The notes under the pieces were generated by a model, which did no database searches, was not told the DNA's origin, and saw nothing but the letters and a program-made list of their open reading frames with translations. Both the position numbers and the translations under genes were made by a program. DNA of 64,000 nt, from positions 186,001-250,000 of the forward strand of contig NZ_CP143541.1 of NCBI RefSeq assembly GCF_040126055.1. The letters are read 5' to 3'. Of this stretch, positions 16,902 to 25,788 are shown piece by piece. The DNA comes from Pseudalkalibacillus sp. SCS-8. GTDB lineage: Bacteria; Bacillota; Bacilli; Bacillales; Fictibacillaceae. The number at the start of each line of letters is the position of its first letter. Position 1 is the stretch's first letter.

Positions 16902-17774
16902 TTAGATCAGGTTCATTTTCTCGATATATTTACCCCAGTCGGGCTTTCGGCCATCAATGTCAGTGAAAGGATATTCTCTCGAAAGTTCCCAAGAACTAAG
17001 CGCTTTTCCCGTTTTCTCATGAACACTCGGATCACCTGCAAGAGCTGCAATCGCCCGCCCGATATAAAAGGGCGTTTCTGAAGCGATGAAGTGCGGGTCC
17101 TGGTCAGCGCCTTCACGCCAGTTTTCTTCCGTTACACCGAAATGATCGAGCATGGCTTCTGAGCGGAGGAAGCCTGGACTGACGGCTACACAGGTGACAC
17201 CATGTTTTTGTAGATCTTTTGCCATTGCTTCGGCTAGGTGGATGGCAGAAATTTTTGCGAGGCTGTAATAAAGGTTTCCTCTGTAACGGTAATCCACCCC
17301 ATCTGTCACTTCAACGATCAATCCCTTTTTGTTCTTGACCATAAGAGGGGCACCATAGAAGCTTGTGATCATATGTGATTGGACAGCTTGCTTTTGGATT
17401 TTGAGCCCGTTCTCCAGGCTGTGTTCCCAGAAGGGTACTTCCCAATCGGTTAGAGGATCACCGCCCCAGATGTCATTCACGAGGATATCAAGCTGACCCT
17501 TTTGCTCACGCTCAACTTGCTCGAACAGAGCACGTACGTCGTCTTCGACTGTGTGATCCACTCGGACAGGTATGCCCGTACCGCCTTGTTCGGTGACGAG
17601 TTCAGCGGTTTCTTCAATTGTTTCAGGGCGATCCATTTCGGATCGGGCTTTTCGTGTGCTCCGTCCTGTCACATAAACCGTTGCCCCAGCCTCACCCAAC
17701 ATCATGGCGATTCCTCTTCCTGCACCACGAGTCGCACCTGTGACCACCGCAATCTTACCTTCTAATGGCTTCAT
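16902..17774 (-). CDS. Short-chain dehydrogenase/reductase (DHRS1-like)
   Basis: 290 aa from ATG 17774, with TTGGAGGGA 6 bases upstream on the minus strand; a start 11 codons earlier would overlap the SD. Rossmann motif VVTGATRGAGRGIA near residue 12-25 and the catalytic YYSLAK (Y-x-x-x-K) about residue 190. The NNAG motif is replaced by VNDIWGG, as in the DHRS1-type SDR branch. NAD(P)-dependent oxidoreductase of unknown substrate. It stands alone, divergent from argGH. Confidence 0.85.
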   Translation of the reverse strand: MKPLEGKIAVVTGATRGAGRGIAMMLGEAGATVYVTGRSTRKARSEMDRPETIEETAELVTEQGGTGIPVRVDHTVEDDVRALFEQVEREQKGQLDILVNDIWGGDPLTDWEVPFWEHSLENGLKIQKQAVQSHMITSFYGAPLMVKNKKGLIVEVTDGVDYRYRGNLYYSLAKISAIHLAEAMAKDLQKHGVTCVAVSPGFLRSEAMLDHFGVTEENWREGADQDPHFIASETPFYIGRAIAALAGDPSVHEKTGKALSSWELSREYPFTDIDGRKPDWGKYIEKMNLI

Positions 17775-17828
17775 GCTCATTCCCTCCAATTTTTCAGTTC
17801 GATTCATTATAACTTTTTGTAAAATGTG

Positions 17829-17857
17829 TTGACAATGCAGTGGGATTGAAGTAACTT
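17829..17857 (+). promoter_or_regulatory. argGH promoter
   Basis: TTGACA (17829-17834), 17 bp, TAACTT (17852-17857). It lies just upstream of the AT-rich ARG-box-like sequences. Confidence 0.6.
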
Positions 17858-17858
17858 A

Positions 17859-17896
17859 TTTGAATAAACATACAATACAATAAATAAAAATACACA
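17859..17896 (+). promoter_or_regulatory. Putative AhrC/ArgR binding sites (ARG boxes)
   Basis: TTGAATAAACATACAA and the following AATAAATAAAAATACAC resemble the Bacillus ARG box (CATGAATAAAAATTCAAG). They lie just after the promoter -10, so arginine-dependent repression of argGH is likely. The match is approximate. Confidence 0.5.
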
Positions 17897-17914
17897 AAGG
17901 GAGAGTGGAGTGGA

Positions 17915-19150
17915 ATGAGTAAAGGGAAAGTGGTTCTAGCCTATTCAGGTGGTTTGGACACGTCGGTGTCGATTAAATGGATACAGGAAAAATACGGTTA
18001 TGATGTCATTGCGCTCGGTCTGGATGTCGGGGAAGGTAAGAACCTTGAACAGATCAAACAGAAAGCACTGGACGTTGGAGCGGTCAAATCAATCGCAATT
18101 GATGCAAAGGAGATCCTTGCAAAGGACTATCTTCTTCCGGCTTTAAAGGCGAATTGTCTATATGAAGGGAAATATCCTCTTTCTTCTGCGCTCTCACGCC
18201 CTCTTATCTCAAAGCTTTTAGTAGAGGTTGCTGAGCAGGAAGGGGCTGTGGCAGTTGCTCATGGATGTACGGGCAAAGGGAATGACCAAGTTCGTTTCGA
18301 GGTATCGATCCAGGCGTTGAATCCGGAGCTTCAAGTCATCGCTCCCGTACGTGAATGGGGGATGACAAGGGACGAGGAAATTGCCTATGCTTCTGAAAAA
18401 GGAATCCCAATCCCTGTCGACCTCGATAATCCTTTTTCCATAGATGCAAACATTTGGGGACGTGCCTGTGAGGCAGGAGTGCTTGAGGATCCATGGGGAG
18501 AAGCACCTGAAAATGCATTCGCGTGGACGAATCCGATTCACCTTACCCCAGATGATGCTCAGTACATTGAAATCGATTTTGTGGAAGGTGTCCCAGTATC
18601 ATTGGATGGTGAACCTATGCCGCTTGTCGCGCTGATTGAGAAATTGAATGAACTGGGAGGCATCCATGGCTTTGGCCGAATCGATCACATTGAGAACCGA
18701 CTAGTTGGTATCAAATCACGTGAGGTGTATGAAAATCCGGCTGCCCTCATGCTCATCCAGGCTCATAAGGAGCTAGAATTTCTGACGCTTACTCGCGAGG
18801 TGACGCAGTTCAAACAGCAGGTTGAGCAGCAAATGACGAAGCTCATCTATGAAGGATTATGGTTTTCACCATTACGTTCCTCATTAGAAGCGTTCGTTGA
18901 TGAAACCCAAAAGTCCGTTACAGGTACCATTCGAATGAAGCTGCATAAGGGGAATGCGACCGTCGTTGGGCGTAAGTCAACGTACAGCCTCTATAATGAA
19001 GAGCTGGCGACATACTCGAAAGGTGACCTTTTCGACCATCATGCTGCGGTCGGTTTTATAAAGCTGTGGGGTCTTTCAACAAAGGTTCATGCAGAAGTGG
19101 TGAAGAAAGGACAGAAACAACAAACAAATGAGGAGAAACAGCATGTCTAA
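17915..19150 (+). CDS. argG: Argininosuccinate synthase
   Basis: 411 aa. Joins citrulline and aspartate with ATP in arginine synthesis. N-terminal PP-loop [17 protein letters not shown], then [32 protein letters not shown] and the C-terminal helix region KVHAEV; all standard for bacterial ArgG. AAGGGAGAG precedes the ATG. It overlaps argH by 8 bases. Confidence 0.97.
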   Translation: MSKGKVVLAYSGGLDTSVSIKWIQEKYGYDVIALGLDVGEGKNLEQIKQKALDVGAVKSIAIDAKEILAKDYLLPALKANCLYEGKYPLSSALSRPLISKLLVEVAEQEGAVAVAHGCTGKGNDQVRFEVSIQALNPELQVIAPVREWGMTRDEEIAYASEKGIPIPVDLDNPFSIDANIWGRACEAGVLEDPWGEAPENAFAWTNPIHLTPDDAQYIEIDFVEGVPVSLDGEPMPLVALIEKLNELGGIHGFGRIDHIENRLVGIKSREVYENPAALMLIQAHKELEFLTLTREVTQFKQQVEQQMTKLIYEGLWFSPLRSSLEAFVDETQKSVTGTIRMKLHKGNATVVGRKSTYSLYNEELATYSKGDLFDHHAAVGFIKLWGLSTKVHAEVVKKGQKQQTNEEKQHV

Positions 19151-20537
19151 GCTTTGGGGCGGACGTTTTACGAAGGACACGGATAAACTGGTGGAGGAAT
19201 TCACAGCATCCATTGAATTCGATCAGCAGCTGGCGTTAGAAGATATTGAGGGCAGCCTCGCGCATGTCCAAATGCTAGGGGAATGCGAAATCATCTCGTT
19301 GGAGGATGCCAAGACAATCACGAGCGGCTTGTATACCTTGAAAAAGAAAATTGAAGCTGGGGAGCTTTCGTATACCGTCGAGGACGAAGACATTCATATG
19401 AATTTAGAAAAGCATTTGATTGAAGAAATTGGTCCAGTCGGTGGGAAGCTGCATACAGGCCGAAGCCGGAATGATCAAGTAGCGACAGATATGCATCTTT
19501 ATTTAAAAAGAAAGACAATCGAAATGATTGGATTGATCGAGGACGCTCAAATCGCCATCCTTACACAATCCAAAGAGAATGTAGATACAGTGATTCCAGG
19601 CTATACACACCTTCAAAGAGCTCAGCCGATTTCATTTGCCCATCATTTGATGGCGTATTTCTGGATGCTTGAACGCGATAAAGAACGAATGATAGATAGC
19701 TTAAAAAGGGTGGATGTTTTGCCACTCGGTGCAGGTGCTTTGGCAGGAACGACGTTTGCGATCAACAGAGAAAGAGTGGCAGAACTACTTGGATTCGACT
19801 CGATTTATCCGAACAGCATGGATGCTGTCAGTGATCGTGATTTCATATTGGAATTCCTTTCAGCGGCATCGATTTTGATGACACACATCTCCCGGCTCTC
19901 TGAAGAATTGGTGATCTGGTCGAGTCAGGAATTCGGATTCATCGAGCTGGATGATTCCTTCTGTACAGGTTCAAGCATCATGCCTCAGAAGAAGAACCCG
20001 GATGTACCGGAATTGCTTCGTGCGAAAACTGGCCGGGTCTATGGAAATCTGATCGGACTGCTTACGGTTCTGAAAGGACTGCCGCTCGCCTACAACAAGG
20101 ATATGCAAGAAGATAAGGAAGGAATGTTCGATACGGTCAAAACGCTGGAAGGTACATTGAAATTACTTGCTCCAATGATTGGATCGATGACCATAAATGA
20201 AGCAGCGATGAAAAAAGCGGTCACGCAAGATTATTCCAATGCAACCGACCTTGCGGATTACCTCGTGACAAAGGGTATGCCGTTCCGTGAAGCGCACGCT
20301 GTCGTCGGCCAAATCGTGCTGCATGCCATCCAACAGAAACAATACTTACTCGACCTGGAATTTTCGGTCTATCAGCAATACAGCAGTTTATTCGAAACTG
20401 ATCTCTATGACGTGCTAGCACCTGAAAATGTAGTAGCTACCCGTGCGAGCACCGGAGGAACCGCACAAACCCAGGTCAGGAAACAAATCGAGATGGCCGA
20501 ATCAAAACTCCTCAAAAAACAAACCCTAACAAAGTAA
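19143..20537 (+). CDS. argH: Argininosuccinate lyase
   Basis: 464 aa. Splits argininosuccinate into arginine and fumarate, the last step of the pathway. Begins [14 protein letters not shown]; contains [34 protein letters not shown] and the fumarase/aspartase-superfamily signature [15 protein letters not shown] 19143 is used because GAGGAGA (19130-19136) is its SD; the in-frame ATG at 19128 precedes the SD. Its start lies inside the last codons of argG, so translation is coupled. Confidence 0.97.
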   Translation: MSKLWGGRFTKDTDKLVEEFTASIEFDQQLALEDIEGSLAHVQMLGECEIISLEDAKTITSGLYTLKKKIEAGELSYTVEDEDIHMNLEKHLIEEIGPVGGKLHTGRSRNDQVATDMHLYLKRKTIEMIGLIEDAQIAILTQSKENVDTVIPGYTHLQRAQPISFAHHLMAYFWMLERDKERMIDSLKRVDVLPLGAGALAGTTFAINRERVAELLGFDSIYPNSMDAVSDRDFILEFLSAASILMTHISRLSEELVIWSSQEFGFIELDDSFCTGSSIMPQKKNPDVPELLRAKTGRVYGNLIGLLTVLKGLPLAYNKDMQEDKEGMFDTVKTLEGTLKLLAPMIGSMTINEAAMKKAVTQDYSNATDLADYLVTKGMPFREAHAVVGQIVLHAIQQKQYLLDLEFSVYQQYSSLFETDLYDVLAPENVVATRASTGGTAQTQVRKQIEMAESKLLKKQTLTK

Positions 20538-20540
20538 AGA

Positions 20541-20572
20541 AGAAGAGCTCGGATGCCCGAGCTCTTCTTTAT
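20541..20572 (+). terminator. argGH terminator
   Basis: AGAAGAGCTCGG (20541-20552) / CCGAGCTCTTCT (20557-20568), tetraloop, then TTATT. Confidence 0.88.
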
Positions 20573-20587
20573 TGTCGAAATTGTCGC

Positions 20588-20694
20588 AGTGTCAGGCACC
20601 ATTACAAAACGTTGATATACCGGGCTTCTCTGGAAGTGTCAGACACCCTCAAAAAATGCTGTCATACTGCGTTTCTTTGAAAGTGCCTGACACT
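20588..20694. repeat. 47-bp-period repeat array (array A), core AGTGTCAGGCACT
   Basis: Three cores at 20588, 20635 and 20682 (the last as the reverse complement, AGTGCCTGACACT), spaced exactly 47 bp. The 34-bp interval contains CCGGGCTTCTCTGGA, whose complement appears in the intervals of array B at 32763. It fills the gap between the argH terminator and the cadC promoter. Confidence 0.85.
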
Positions 20695-20709
20695 TCAGAC
20701 ACTTTCTCT

Positions 20710-20762
20710 TTGACAGAAGGTTTGTCTAGTCTTTATACTAATATTCAAATGAACGTTTGAAT
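20710..20762 (+). promoter_or_regulatory. cadC-cadA promoter and CadC operator
   Basis: Promoter TTGACA (20710-20715), 18 bp, TATACT (20734-20739). Overlapping downstream is ATTCAAA-TGAACG-TTTGAAT (arms 20743-20749 and 20756-20762), an ArsR/CadC-type inverted repeat. Metal-responsive derepression is the expected logic. Confidence 0.75.
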
Positions 20763-20780
20763 GAATAGAGGTGTTCGGAA

Positions 20781-21155
20781 TTGGCGAAAGAAGATGTTTG
20801 TAAAGTAACGTGTGTGCATGAAGATAAGGTTGAACGGATAAAAGCGGATTTGGTTCAGAAAGATACGATGTCTGCGGCGAAGATCTTTAAAGCTCTATCG
20901 GAAGATACACGGATCAAGATCGCTTACGCATTATCGATTGAAGAGGAGCTTTGCGTATGTGATGTTTCCAACATTGTCGATTGTACCGTCGCGACGGCTT
21001 CCCATCATTTGAGACTTTTACGCAACATGGGTCTTGCGAAATATAGAAAAGAAGGAAAACTCGTATACTACTCATTAGATGATGATCACGTCAGACAAAT
21101 CATCCAGACCGCATTTTCCCACTTGGAGGAGGGGAAGCACATTGCAACAAGTTAA
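20781..21155 (+). CDS. cadC: ArsR-family metal-responsive repressor, CadC-like
   Basis: 124 aa from TTG 20781 (AGAGGTG 7 bases upstream). Features of CadC: two N-terminal cysteines in EDVCKVTCVHED (Cys7 and Cys11) and the ELCVCD metal motif in the recognition-domain helix (with ATASHHLRLLRNMGLAKYRKEGKLVYYSL winged helix). Together these form the Cd/Pb/Zn site of CadC repressors. It sits directly behind a matching operator, and its 3' end overlaps the start of cadA. Confidence 0.88.
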   Translation: MAKEDVCKVTCVHEDKVERIKADLVQKDTMSAAKIFKALSEDTRIKIAYALSIEEELCVCDVSNIVDCTVATASHHLRLLRNMGLAKYRKEGKLVYYSLDDDHVRQIIQTAFSHLEEGKHIATS

Positions 21156-21390
21156 GGCTATTGAACCGAAGCAGCATGTCTATCGCATATCGGGTTTCAC
21201 CTGAGCGAACTGTGCGAAAAAGTTCGAAACGAACGTTAAGCACCTGGATGGTGTTTATGATGCAAAAGTAAATTTTACAGCCTCGAAACTTACGGTTACA
21301 GGCGAAGCGGATATCAAAGAGATTGAGAAAGCAGGCGCATTCGAAAATCTGAAAGTACGGCCTGAACACGAAGAGGAAGAAGAAACGAAA
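21142..21390 (+). other. N-terminal HMA domain of cadA interrupted by an in-frame UGA
   Basis: A TTG at 21142 with a strong SD (GGAGGAGGGG, 21126-21135) opens a frame that joins the downstream ATPase frame without shift (21142 to 21391 is 83 codons). It encodes a normal CadA heavy-metal-associated domain, except that codon 21 (21202-21204) is TGA. It reads [17 protein letters not shown], where CadA proteins have GFTCANC: the UGA replaces the first metal-binding cysteine. The rest of the domain ([27 protein letters not shown]) is conserved. Either a one-base nonsense change (TGC to TGA), a sequencing error, or a selenocysteine codon. Confidence 0.8.
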
Positions 21391-23280
21391 GTGCCGTTCT
21401 GGAAAAAGCACTTCAATGTGATTTTATCCGCCGTTCTTCTCCTTCTAGGTTGGTCAGTCGTACTCGCGAATGGGGAGGATTCATTCCTTTCAAATGGTCT
21501 CTATGCCGGCTCAATTCTAATCGGTGGATACCGGCTGTTCCAGACGGGGCTAAAGAACCTCAGCCGACTGGATTTTGACATGAGAACCCTGATGACGATC
21601 GCGATCATCGGTGCTGCAATTATCGGCGAATGGGGCGAAGGTGCGATGGTCGTCATCCTATTCGCCATCAGCGAGATTCTCGAAGCATACTCCATGGATA
21701 AAGCCCGCCGTTCCATCAGAGGGTTGATGGAGATTGCACCGAAGGAAGCGACGATCCGTCGAAACAATACAGAAATGACGATTCCCGTGGATGAAGTCCA
21801 GATTGGAGATACGATGATTGTCCGTCCAGGTCAAAAGCTAGCGATGGATGGAATCGTGACGAGCGGAGCATCCTCGGTCAATCAATCGGCCATTACCGGA
21901 GAGTCCGTCCCAGTAAGTTTATCAACAGGTGATGAAGCATTTGCCGGTACCCTGAATGAAGAAGGGTACTTGGAAGTGGAAGTCACAAAACGTGTAGAAG
22001 ATACGACATTGGCTAAAATCATTCACTTGGTCGAAGAGGCACAGGAAGAACGTGCCCCTTCCCAATCGTTCGTCGATACGTTTGCAAAATACTATACGCC
22101 GATCATTATCCTTGTCGCTATTGGAGTTGCGACAATTCCTCCATTGTTAGGAGCGAGCTGGGGAGAATGGATTTACCAGGGCTTGGCTGTGCTTGTTGTC
22201 GGTTGCCCGTGTGCACTCGTCATATCAACACCGGTTTCAATCGTTACTGCGGTTGGGAATGCAGCCCGAAATGGTGTTCTTGTAAAAGGCGGCGTCTACC
22301 TTGAGGAAGCTGGCAAGCTGAAGTCCATCGCTTTTGATAAAACAGGAACGTTAACAAAGGGCATCCCAGAAGTGACCGATTTCGTGAACCTATCGGATAT
22401 GCCAGATGAGCATGTGCTCCGAAGGTTATCTCTTCTGGAGAGTCGATCCCAGCACCCTCTCGCGTCTGCCATACTGAACAAAGCAAAACATGCTGGAATT
22501 CATACGGACGTGGATGAATTGGTCGACTTCCAATCGATTACCGGTAAGGGTATCAAAGGGACAATCGATGACAAACAATGGTATGCAGGAAGTCTCGGTT
22601 TATTTAAGGAAGAACTGCGTATAGACATCTCTGATGAAACTGAAAAAACAATCGATCAACTCCGTGAAGAAGGTAAAACCGTCCTTGCCGTAGGAACTAA
22701 CGAACAGATCTTCGCGATCGTCGCAGTGGCAGATACGATCCGGGACGAAAGTGCTGCTGTCGTCAAAGCGCTCCATTCCATGGGGATTAAAAATACGATC
22801 ATGCTGACAGGCGACCATGAACGGACCGCCCAAAGCATTGCAAAACAAATGAACCTTACTACGGTAAAGGCTGAGCTTTTACCTGAGGAGAAATTGAAGT
22901 ATATCAAGGAATATGAGCAACGGTACGGAAAAGTTGCGATGATTGGCGATGGGGTCAATGATGCCCCTGCCCTTGCAGCATCAACAGTAGGCATCGCCAT
23001 GGGTGGTGCCGGTACCGATACAGCCATTGAAACAGCAGATATCGCTTTAATGGGCGATGACCTCAGAAAACTTCCATATACAATCAAGCTCAGTCGCAAA
23101 ACGCTGAATATTATCAAGCAGAACATCAGCTTTGCGATCGGGATTAAAATTTTAGCACTATTGCTTGTCGTTCCCGGCTGGCTGACGTTATGGATTGCGA
23201 TTTTTGCGGATATGGGCGCTACACTACTTGTTACATTGAATGGTTTACGCTTATTAGGCGTTAAATCTGAAGAAAATTAA
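21391..23280 (+). CDS. cadA: Heavy-metal-translocating P1B-type ATPase (Cd/Zn/Pb exporter)
   Basis: Uninterrupted part of the gene: 629 codons from GTG 21391. Exports Cd2+/Zn2+/Pb2+ using ATP. Motifs: actuator AITGESVPV, the transport-site CPC in [11 protein letters not shown], phosphorylation loop [10 protein letters not shown] (Asp about 316), the HP of SQHPLASAI, and hinge [10 protein letters not shown]. If translation ran from TTG 21142 through the UGA at 21202, the product would be 712 aa, the usual CadA length, so the true gene is probably 21142-23280. Initiation at GTG 21391 (purine-rich GAGGAAGAAG upstream) would give a version lacking the HMA domain but keeping all catalytic parts. 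Co-transcribed with and regulated by CadC. Confidence 0.93.
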   Translation: MPFWKKHFNVILSAVLLLLGWSVVLANGEDSFLSNGLYAGSILIGGYRLFQTGLKNLSRLDFDMRTLMTIAIIGAAIIGEWGEGAMVVILFAISEILEAYSMDKARRSIRGLMEIAPKEATIRRNNTEMTIPVDEVQIGDTMIVRPGQKLAMDGIVTSGASSVNQSAITGESVPVSLSTGDEAFAGTLNEEGYLEVEVTKRVEDTTLAKIIHLVEEAQEERAPSQSFVDTFAKYYTPIIILVAIGVATIPPLLGASWGEWIYQGLAVLVVGCPCALVISTPVSIVTAVGNAARNGVLVKGGVYLEEAGKLKSIAFDKTGTLTKGIPEVTDFVNLSDMPDEHVLRRLSLLESRSQHPLASAILNKAKHAGIHTDVDELVDFQSITGKGIKGTIDDKQWYAGSLGLFKEELRIDISDETEKTIDQLREEGKTVLAVGTNEQIFAIVAVADTIRDESAAVVKALHSMGIKNTIMLTGDHERTAQSIAKQMNLTTVKAELLPEEKLKYIKEYEQRYGKVAMIGDGVNDAPALAASTVGIAMGGAGTDTAIETADIALMGDDLRKLPYTIKLSRKTLNIIKQNISFAIGIKILALLLVVPGWLTLWIAIFADMGATLLVTLNGLRLLGVKSEEN

Positions 23281-23313
23281 GTGGACCGATTTTGCGGATA
23301 AGAAAGCTTAGAT

Positions 23314-23348
23314 GGGGAGCTGCAAATACAGCTCCTCTCCTTTTTTTA
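23314..23348 (+). terminator. Terminator after cadA
   Basis: GGAGCTG (23316-23322) / CAGCTCC (23329-23335) with loop CAAATA, followed by TCTCCTTTTTTT. Confidence 0.85.
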
Positions 23349-23439
23349 TTTAGATTGGAATAGTTGCTTTAAATAAATTCACGCTTTAAAATCGAAATAA
23401 GAAGAGATGGATTTGCATAAAACTGAAATCTGTTGTATT

Positions 23440-23455
23440 ATACCCATAGGGGTAT
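23440..23455 (+). promoter_or_regulatory. CstR-type operator 1 at the cstR promoter
   Basis: ATACCCATAGGGGTAT, an inverted repeat with C/G tracts typical of CsoR/CstR operators. It overlaps the -10 (TATTAT, 23436-23441) of a promoter whose -35 is TTGCAT (23413-23418, 17-bp spacing), so binding would block initiation and cstR is autoregulated. Confidence 0.85.
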
Positions 23456-23485
23456 TAAGAGTAAGCAAAAAGGAGGGACATCCTC

Positions 23486-23746
23486 ATGGAATATACAGAT
23501 CAAATGAAGAACCGCATGAAGCGGATTGAAGGACAAGTCCGAGGCGTTCTTAAGATGATGGAAGAAGAAAAGGACTGTAAGGATATTGTGACACAAATGT
23601 CTGCGATCCGTACTGCGCTTGACCGTACGATTGGTCTGGTTGTAGGAACCAACCTTGAACAATGTGTACGAGAGCAAATGGATAAAGGCGAAAAAACAGA
23701 AGATGTTATCCAAGAAGCCGTCAATCTTCTTGTGAAAAGCCGATAA
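23486..23746 (+). CDS. cstR: CsoR-family persulfide sensor/repressor CstR
   Basis: 86 aa, all-helical DUF156 (CsoR/RcnR) fold: RMKRIEGQVRGVLKMMEE, then LDRTIGLVVGTNLEQCVRE. It has Cys31 and Cys60, the two reactive cysteines of CstR, while the position of the copper-ligand histidine in CsoR (three to four residues before the second Cys) is Asn56. That pattern, plus the downstream rhodanese/TusA/MBL genes, identifies a persulfide-responsive CstR rather than a copper sensor. It should derepress the sulfur operon when sulfide or polysulfide accumulates. AAGGAGG precedes the ATG. Four matching operators lie in the locus. Confidence 0.9.
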   Translation: MEYTDQMKNRMKRIEGQVRGVLKMMEEEKDCKDIVTQMSAIRTALDRTIGLVVGTNLEQCVREQMDKGEKTEDVIQEAVNLLVKSR

Positions 23747-23795
23747 CAAAAAATATAAATCAAAGGTGTTGACATATTCGTCAATGTGTCATAGT

Positions 23796-23811
23796 ATACC
23801 CATAGGGGTAT
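23796..23811 (+). promoter_or_regulatory. CstR-type operator 2
   Basis: ATACCCATAGGGGTAT, identical to operator 1. It sits at the -10 of a promoter with TTGACA at 23769-23774 (TAGTAT at 23792-23797, 17-bp spacing) that drives the sulfur operon. Confidence 0.85.
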
Positions 23812-23845
23812 CGAAAAGAACACCTTTTTATTTTTAAAAACTTTA

Positions 23846-23861
23846 ATACCCATAGGGGTAT
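23846..23861 (+). promoter_or_regulatory. CstR-type operator 3
   Basis: Third identical copy of ATACCCATAGGGGTAT, 50 bp (about five helical turns) from operator 2 and on the same side of the promoter as the operon; cooperative binding of tetramers is plausible. Confidence 0.82.
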
Positions 23862-23895
23862 GAGTATACAATAAAAACATTAGGAGGTAGTCGAC

Positions 23896-24381
23896 ATGAC
23901 TGAACAAAAGAAAGACAAAACAACGATCGTCCTTTTCAGTGGGGACTTAGACAAAGCAATCGCAGCGTACATCATTGCAAATGGTGCTGCTGCTTATGAC
24001 CACGAGGTGACAATCTTCCATACATTCTGGGGATTGAACACACTCCGTAAAGACGAGCAAGTTCCAGTGAAAAAAGGAATGCTCGAAAAAATGTTCGGAC
24101 GAATGATGCCACGCGGAACGAACAAACTCGGTTTGTCTAAGATGAACATGGCTGGTATGGGTCCGAAAATGATTAAGAAAGTCATGAAAAAACACAATGT
24201 ATCTACACTTCCAGAACTTGTGGAAATGGCCCAAATGCAAGGCGTTAACCTCGTCGCATGTACGATGACGATGGATCTACTCGGTCTTCAAAAAGAAGAA
24301 CTTCTGGATGACATCGACTATGCTGGTGTTGCAGCATACCTTGGGGAAGCAAACGAAGGCAAAGTAAACTTATTCATTTAA
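23896..24381 (+). CDS. DsrE/DsrF-like sulfur-relay protein (long, DsrE2 type)
   Basis: 161 aa. DsrE fold: TTIVLFSGDLDKAIAAYIIANGAAAY, then HEVTIFHTFWGLNTLRK, a Met/Lys-rich insert (GMLEKMFGRMMPRGTNKLGLS) typical of DsrE2, and the sulfur-carrying Cys in VNLVACTMTMDLLGL. Cytoplasmic carrier of persulfide sulfur. First gene of the CstR-controlled operon after two tandem operators; its partner at 25373 is a shorter paralogue. Confidence 0.88.
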   Translation: MTEQKKDKTTIVLFSGDLDKAIAAYIIANGAAAYDHEVTIFHTFWGLNTLRKDEQVPVKKGMLEKMFGRMMPRGTNKLGLSKMNMAGMGPKMIKKVMKKHNVSTLPELVEMAQMQGVNLVACTMTMDLLGLQKEELLDDIDYAGVAAYLGEANEGKVNLFI

Positions 24382-24397
24382 TTTTACGTTTAAAAAT

Positions 24398-24413
24398 ATA
24401 CCCTAGGGGCTAT
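24398..24413 (+). promoter_or_regulatory. Degenerate CstR-type operator 4
   Basis: ATACCCTAGGGGCTAT lies between the DsrE2 gene and the rhodanese gene. It keeps the CCC/GGGG tracts but has lost perfect spacing. It may be a weak internal site. Confidence 0.5.
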
Positions 24414-24448
24414 TGTAAAAATGTAATTCCAACAAGGAGGATTTACGA

Positions 24449-24757
24449 ATGGTTAAAACAATCGAACCGAAAAAAGTTGAAGAAAAATTAGCAAATAGCG
24501 AAAAGCTAAGCATCATTGATGTTCGTAAAGATGAGGAAGTTGCAAAAGGGATGATTCCTGGCGCTGCTCACATTCCTCTAGACGAGATTCCAGAGCGATT
24601 CAATGAAATTCCGAAAGATGAAGAGCACGTGATGGTTTGCCGTTCAGGCGGCCGCAGTGGGAAAGCTGCTCAGTTTTTACAAGAAAAAGGCTATTCCGTC
24701 CTTAACATGTCAGGCGGCATGTTGGAATGGAACGGTCAAACAGAACCTAAAAAATAA
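24449..24757 (+). CDS. Single-domain rhodanese
   Basis: 102 aa: one rhodanese domain with DVRKDEEVAKGMIPGAAHIPL and active loop VCRSGGRSGKAAQ (Cys64). A six-residue loop CRSGGRS is typical of thiosulfate or persulfide sulfurtransferases. AAGGAGG precedes the ATG. Member of the sulfur operon, moving sulfane sulfur to or from the TusA and DsrE proteins. Confidence 0.92.
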   Translation: MVKTIEPKKVEEKLANSEKLSIIDVRKDEEVAKGMIPGAAHIPLDEIPERFNEIPKDEEHVMVCRSGGRSGKAAQFLQEKGYSVLNMSGGMLEWNGQTEPKK

Positions 24758-24781
24758 CCTGCTAAAAGGAGGCACATTCTC

Positions 24782-25348
24782 ATGATCAAAACAGACAAAG
24801 TATTAGATGCAAAAGGGCTTGCATGCCCAATGCCAATCGTAAAAACGAAAAAAGCAATTGGTGAAGTAGAGCCTGGTCAAGTACTGGAAATTCAGGCAAC
24901 TGACAAGGGATCTACTGCAGACCTTCAAGCTTGGGCAAAATCTACAGGTCATCAATATCTTGGAACAAAAGAAGAAGGAGATGTATTGAAGCATTACCTT
25001 CGTAAAGCAAGTGAGGCAGAAACGAAAGAAGAATCAAGCTATCCGCATACTGTCAATAACGATGAATTGAAAGCTAAGCTTGAAGGAAACGAAGACATCG
25101 TCGTACTTGACGTACGTGAACCAGCAGAATATGCGTTCAGCCGTATTCCTGGAGCGAAATCGATCCCTCTAGGTGAGCTTGAAGAACGTATGAGTGAATT
25201 GAATGAGGAAGACAATATCCATGTTGTCTGCCGAACAGGAAACCGCAGTGACCGCGCTGCTCAAATCCTTTCAGATAAAGGATTCAAGAATGTATTGAAT
25301 GTTGTCCCTGGCATGTCCGGTTGGGAAGGCGAAACAGAAAACGACTAA
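24782..25348 (+). CDS. TusA-rhodanese fusion sulfurtransferase
   Basis: 188 aa with two domains: an N-terminal TusA domain (DAKGLACPMPIVKTKKAI, carrier Cys15 in CPMP; residues 1-75) and a C-terminal rhodanese domain (about 85-185, loop VCRTGNRSDRAAQ, Cys150). Fusion of the two carriers implies direct transfer of sulfur inside one chain; comparable to the S. aureus CstA logic. It follows the rhodanese gene by 24 bases with its own AAAGGAGG. Confidence 0.92.
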   Translation: MIKTDKVLDAKGLACPMPIVKTKKAIGEVEPGQVLEIQATDKGSTADLQAWAKSTGHQYLGTKEEGDVLKHYLRKASEAETKEESSYPHTVNNDELKAKLEGNEDIVVLDVREPAEYAFSRIPGAKSIPLGELEERMSELNEEDNIHVVCRTGNRSDRAAQILSDKGFKNVLNVVPGMSGWEGETEND

Positions 25349-25372
25349 TTTAAAAATCAGGAGGTTTTTCAA

Positions 25373-25768
25373 ATGGCAAGAAAAGTAGCAATCATTGCAA
25401 GTAACGGAAGTCTATTCGACGCTTATAAAGTTTTCAACGTAGCAACAGCTGCGGCAGCATCTGACTCAGACGTTGCGATCTTCTTTACATTTGAAGGATT
25501 GAATTTGATTCATAAGGAAGGGCACAAGCAATTGCCGATTCCAGAAGGGAAAGAGCATTACGAGGAAGGCTTCAAGAATTCCAATGTACCTTCCATTCCT
25601 GAGCTTGTTGAAATGGCGAAAGAATTGAACGTTAAATTGATTGGATGCCAAATGACGATGGATGTCATGGGACTAGAGAAAGAACACTTTGTAGATGGAA
25701 TTGATGTTGGTGGAGCTGTGACATTCCTTGACTATGCAGAAGACGCTGATGTCACACTCACCTTTTAA
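25373..25768 (+). CDS. DsrE/DsrF-like sulfur-relay protein (short)
   Basis: 131 aa: [42 protein letters not shown] and the Cys-containing [20 protein letters not shown]. It is a shorter paralogue of the DsrE2 protein at 23896. SD AGGAGG; same operon. Confidence 0.9.
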   Translation: MARKVAIIASNGSLFDAYKVFNVATAAAASDSDVAIFFTFEGLNLIHKEGHKQLPIPEGKEHYEEGFKNSNVPSIPELVEMAKELNVKLIGCQMTMDVMGLEKEHFVDGIDVGGAVTFLDYAEDADVTLTF

Positions 25769-25788
25769 TAAAGGAGGAGAGAGAAATT

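Noticed and set aside
20588..20694. CRISPR-like regular repeat spacing
   Set aside because: The core is only 13 bp, intervals are related to each other and across loci, cores occur in both orientations, and no cas genes are present.
21202..21256. Firm call of a SECIS element and selenocysteine
   Set aside because: Two candidate hairpins exist, but neither has ideal distance or loop, and no sel gene lies in the window; kept as a hypothesis only.
22656..23126. 156-codon minus-strand frame inside cadA
   Set aside because: Antisense to conserved P-type ATPase motifs; typical shadow frame.
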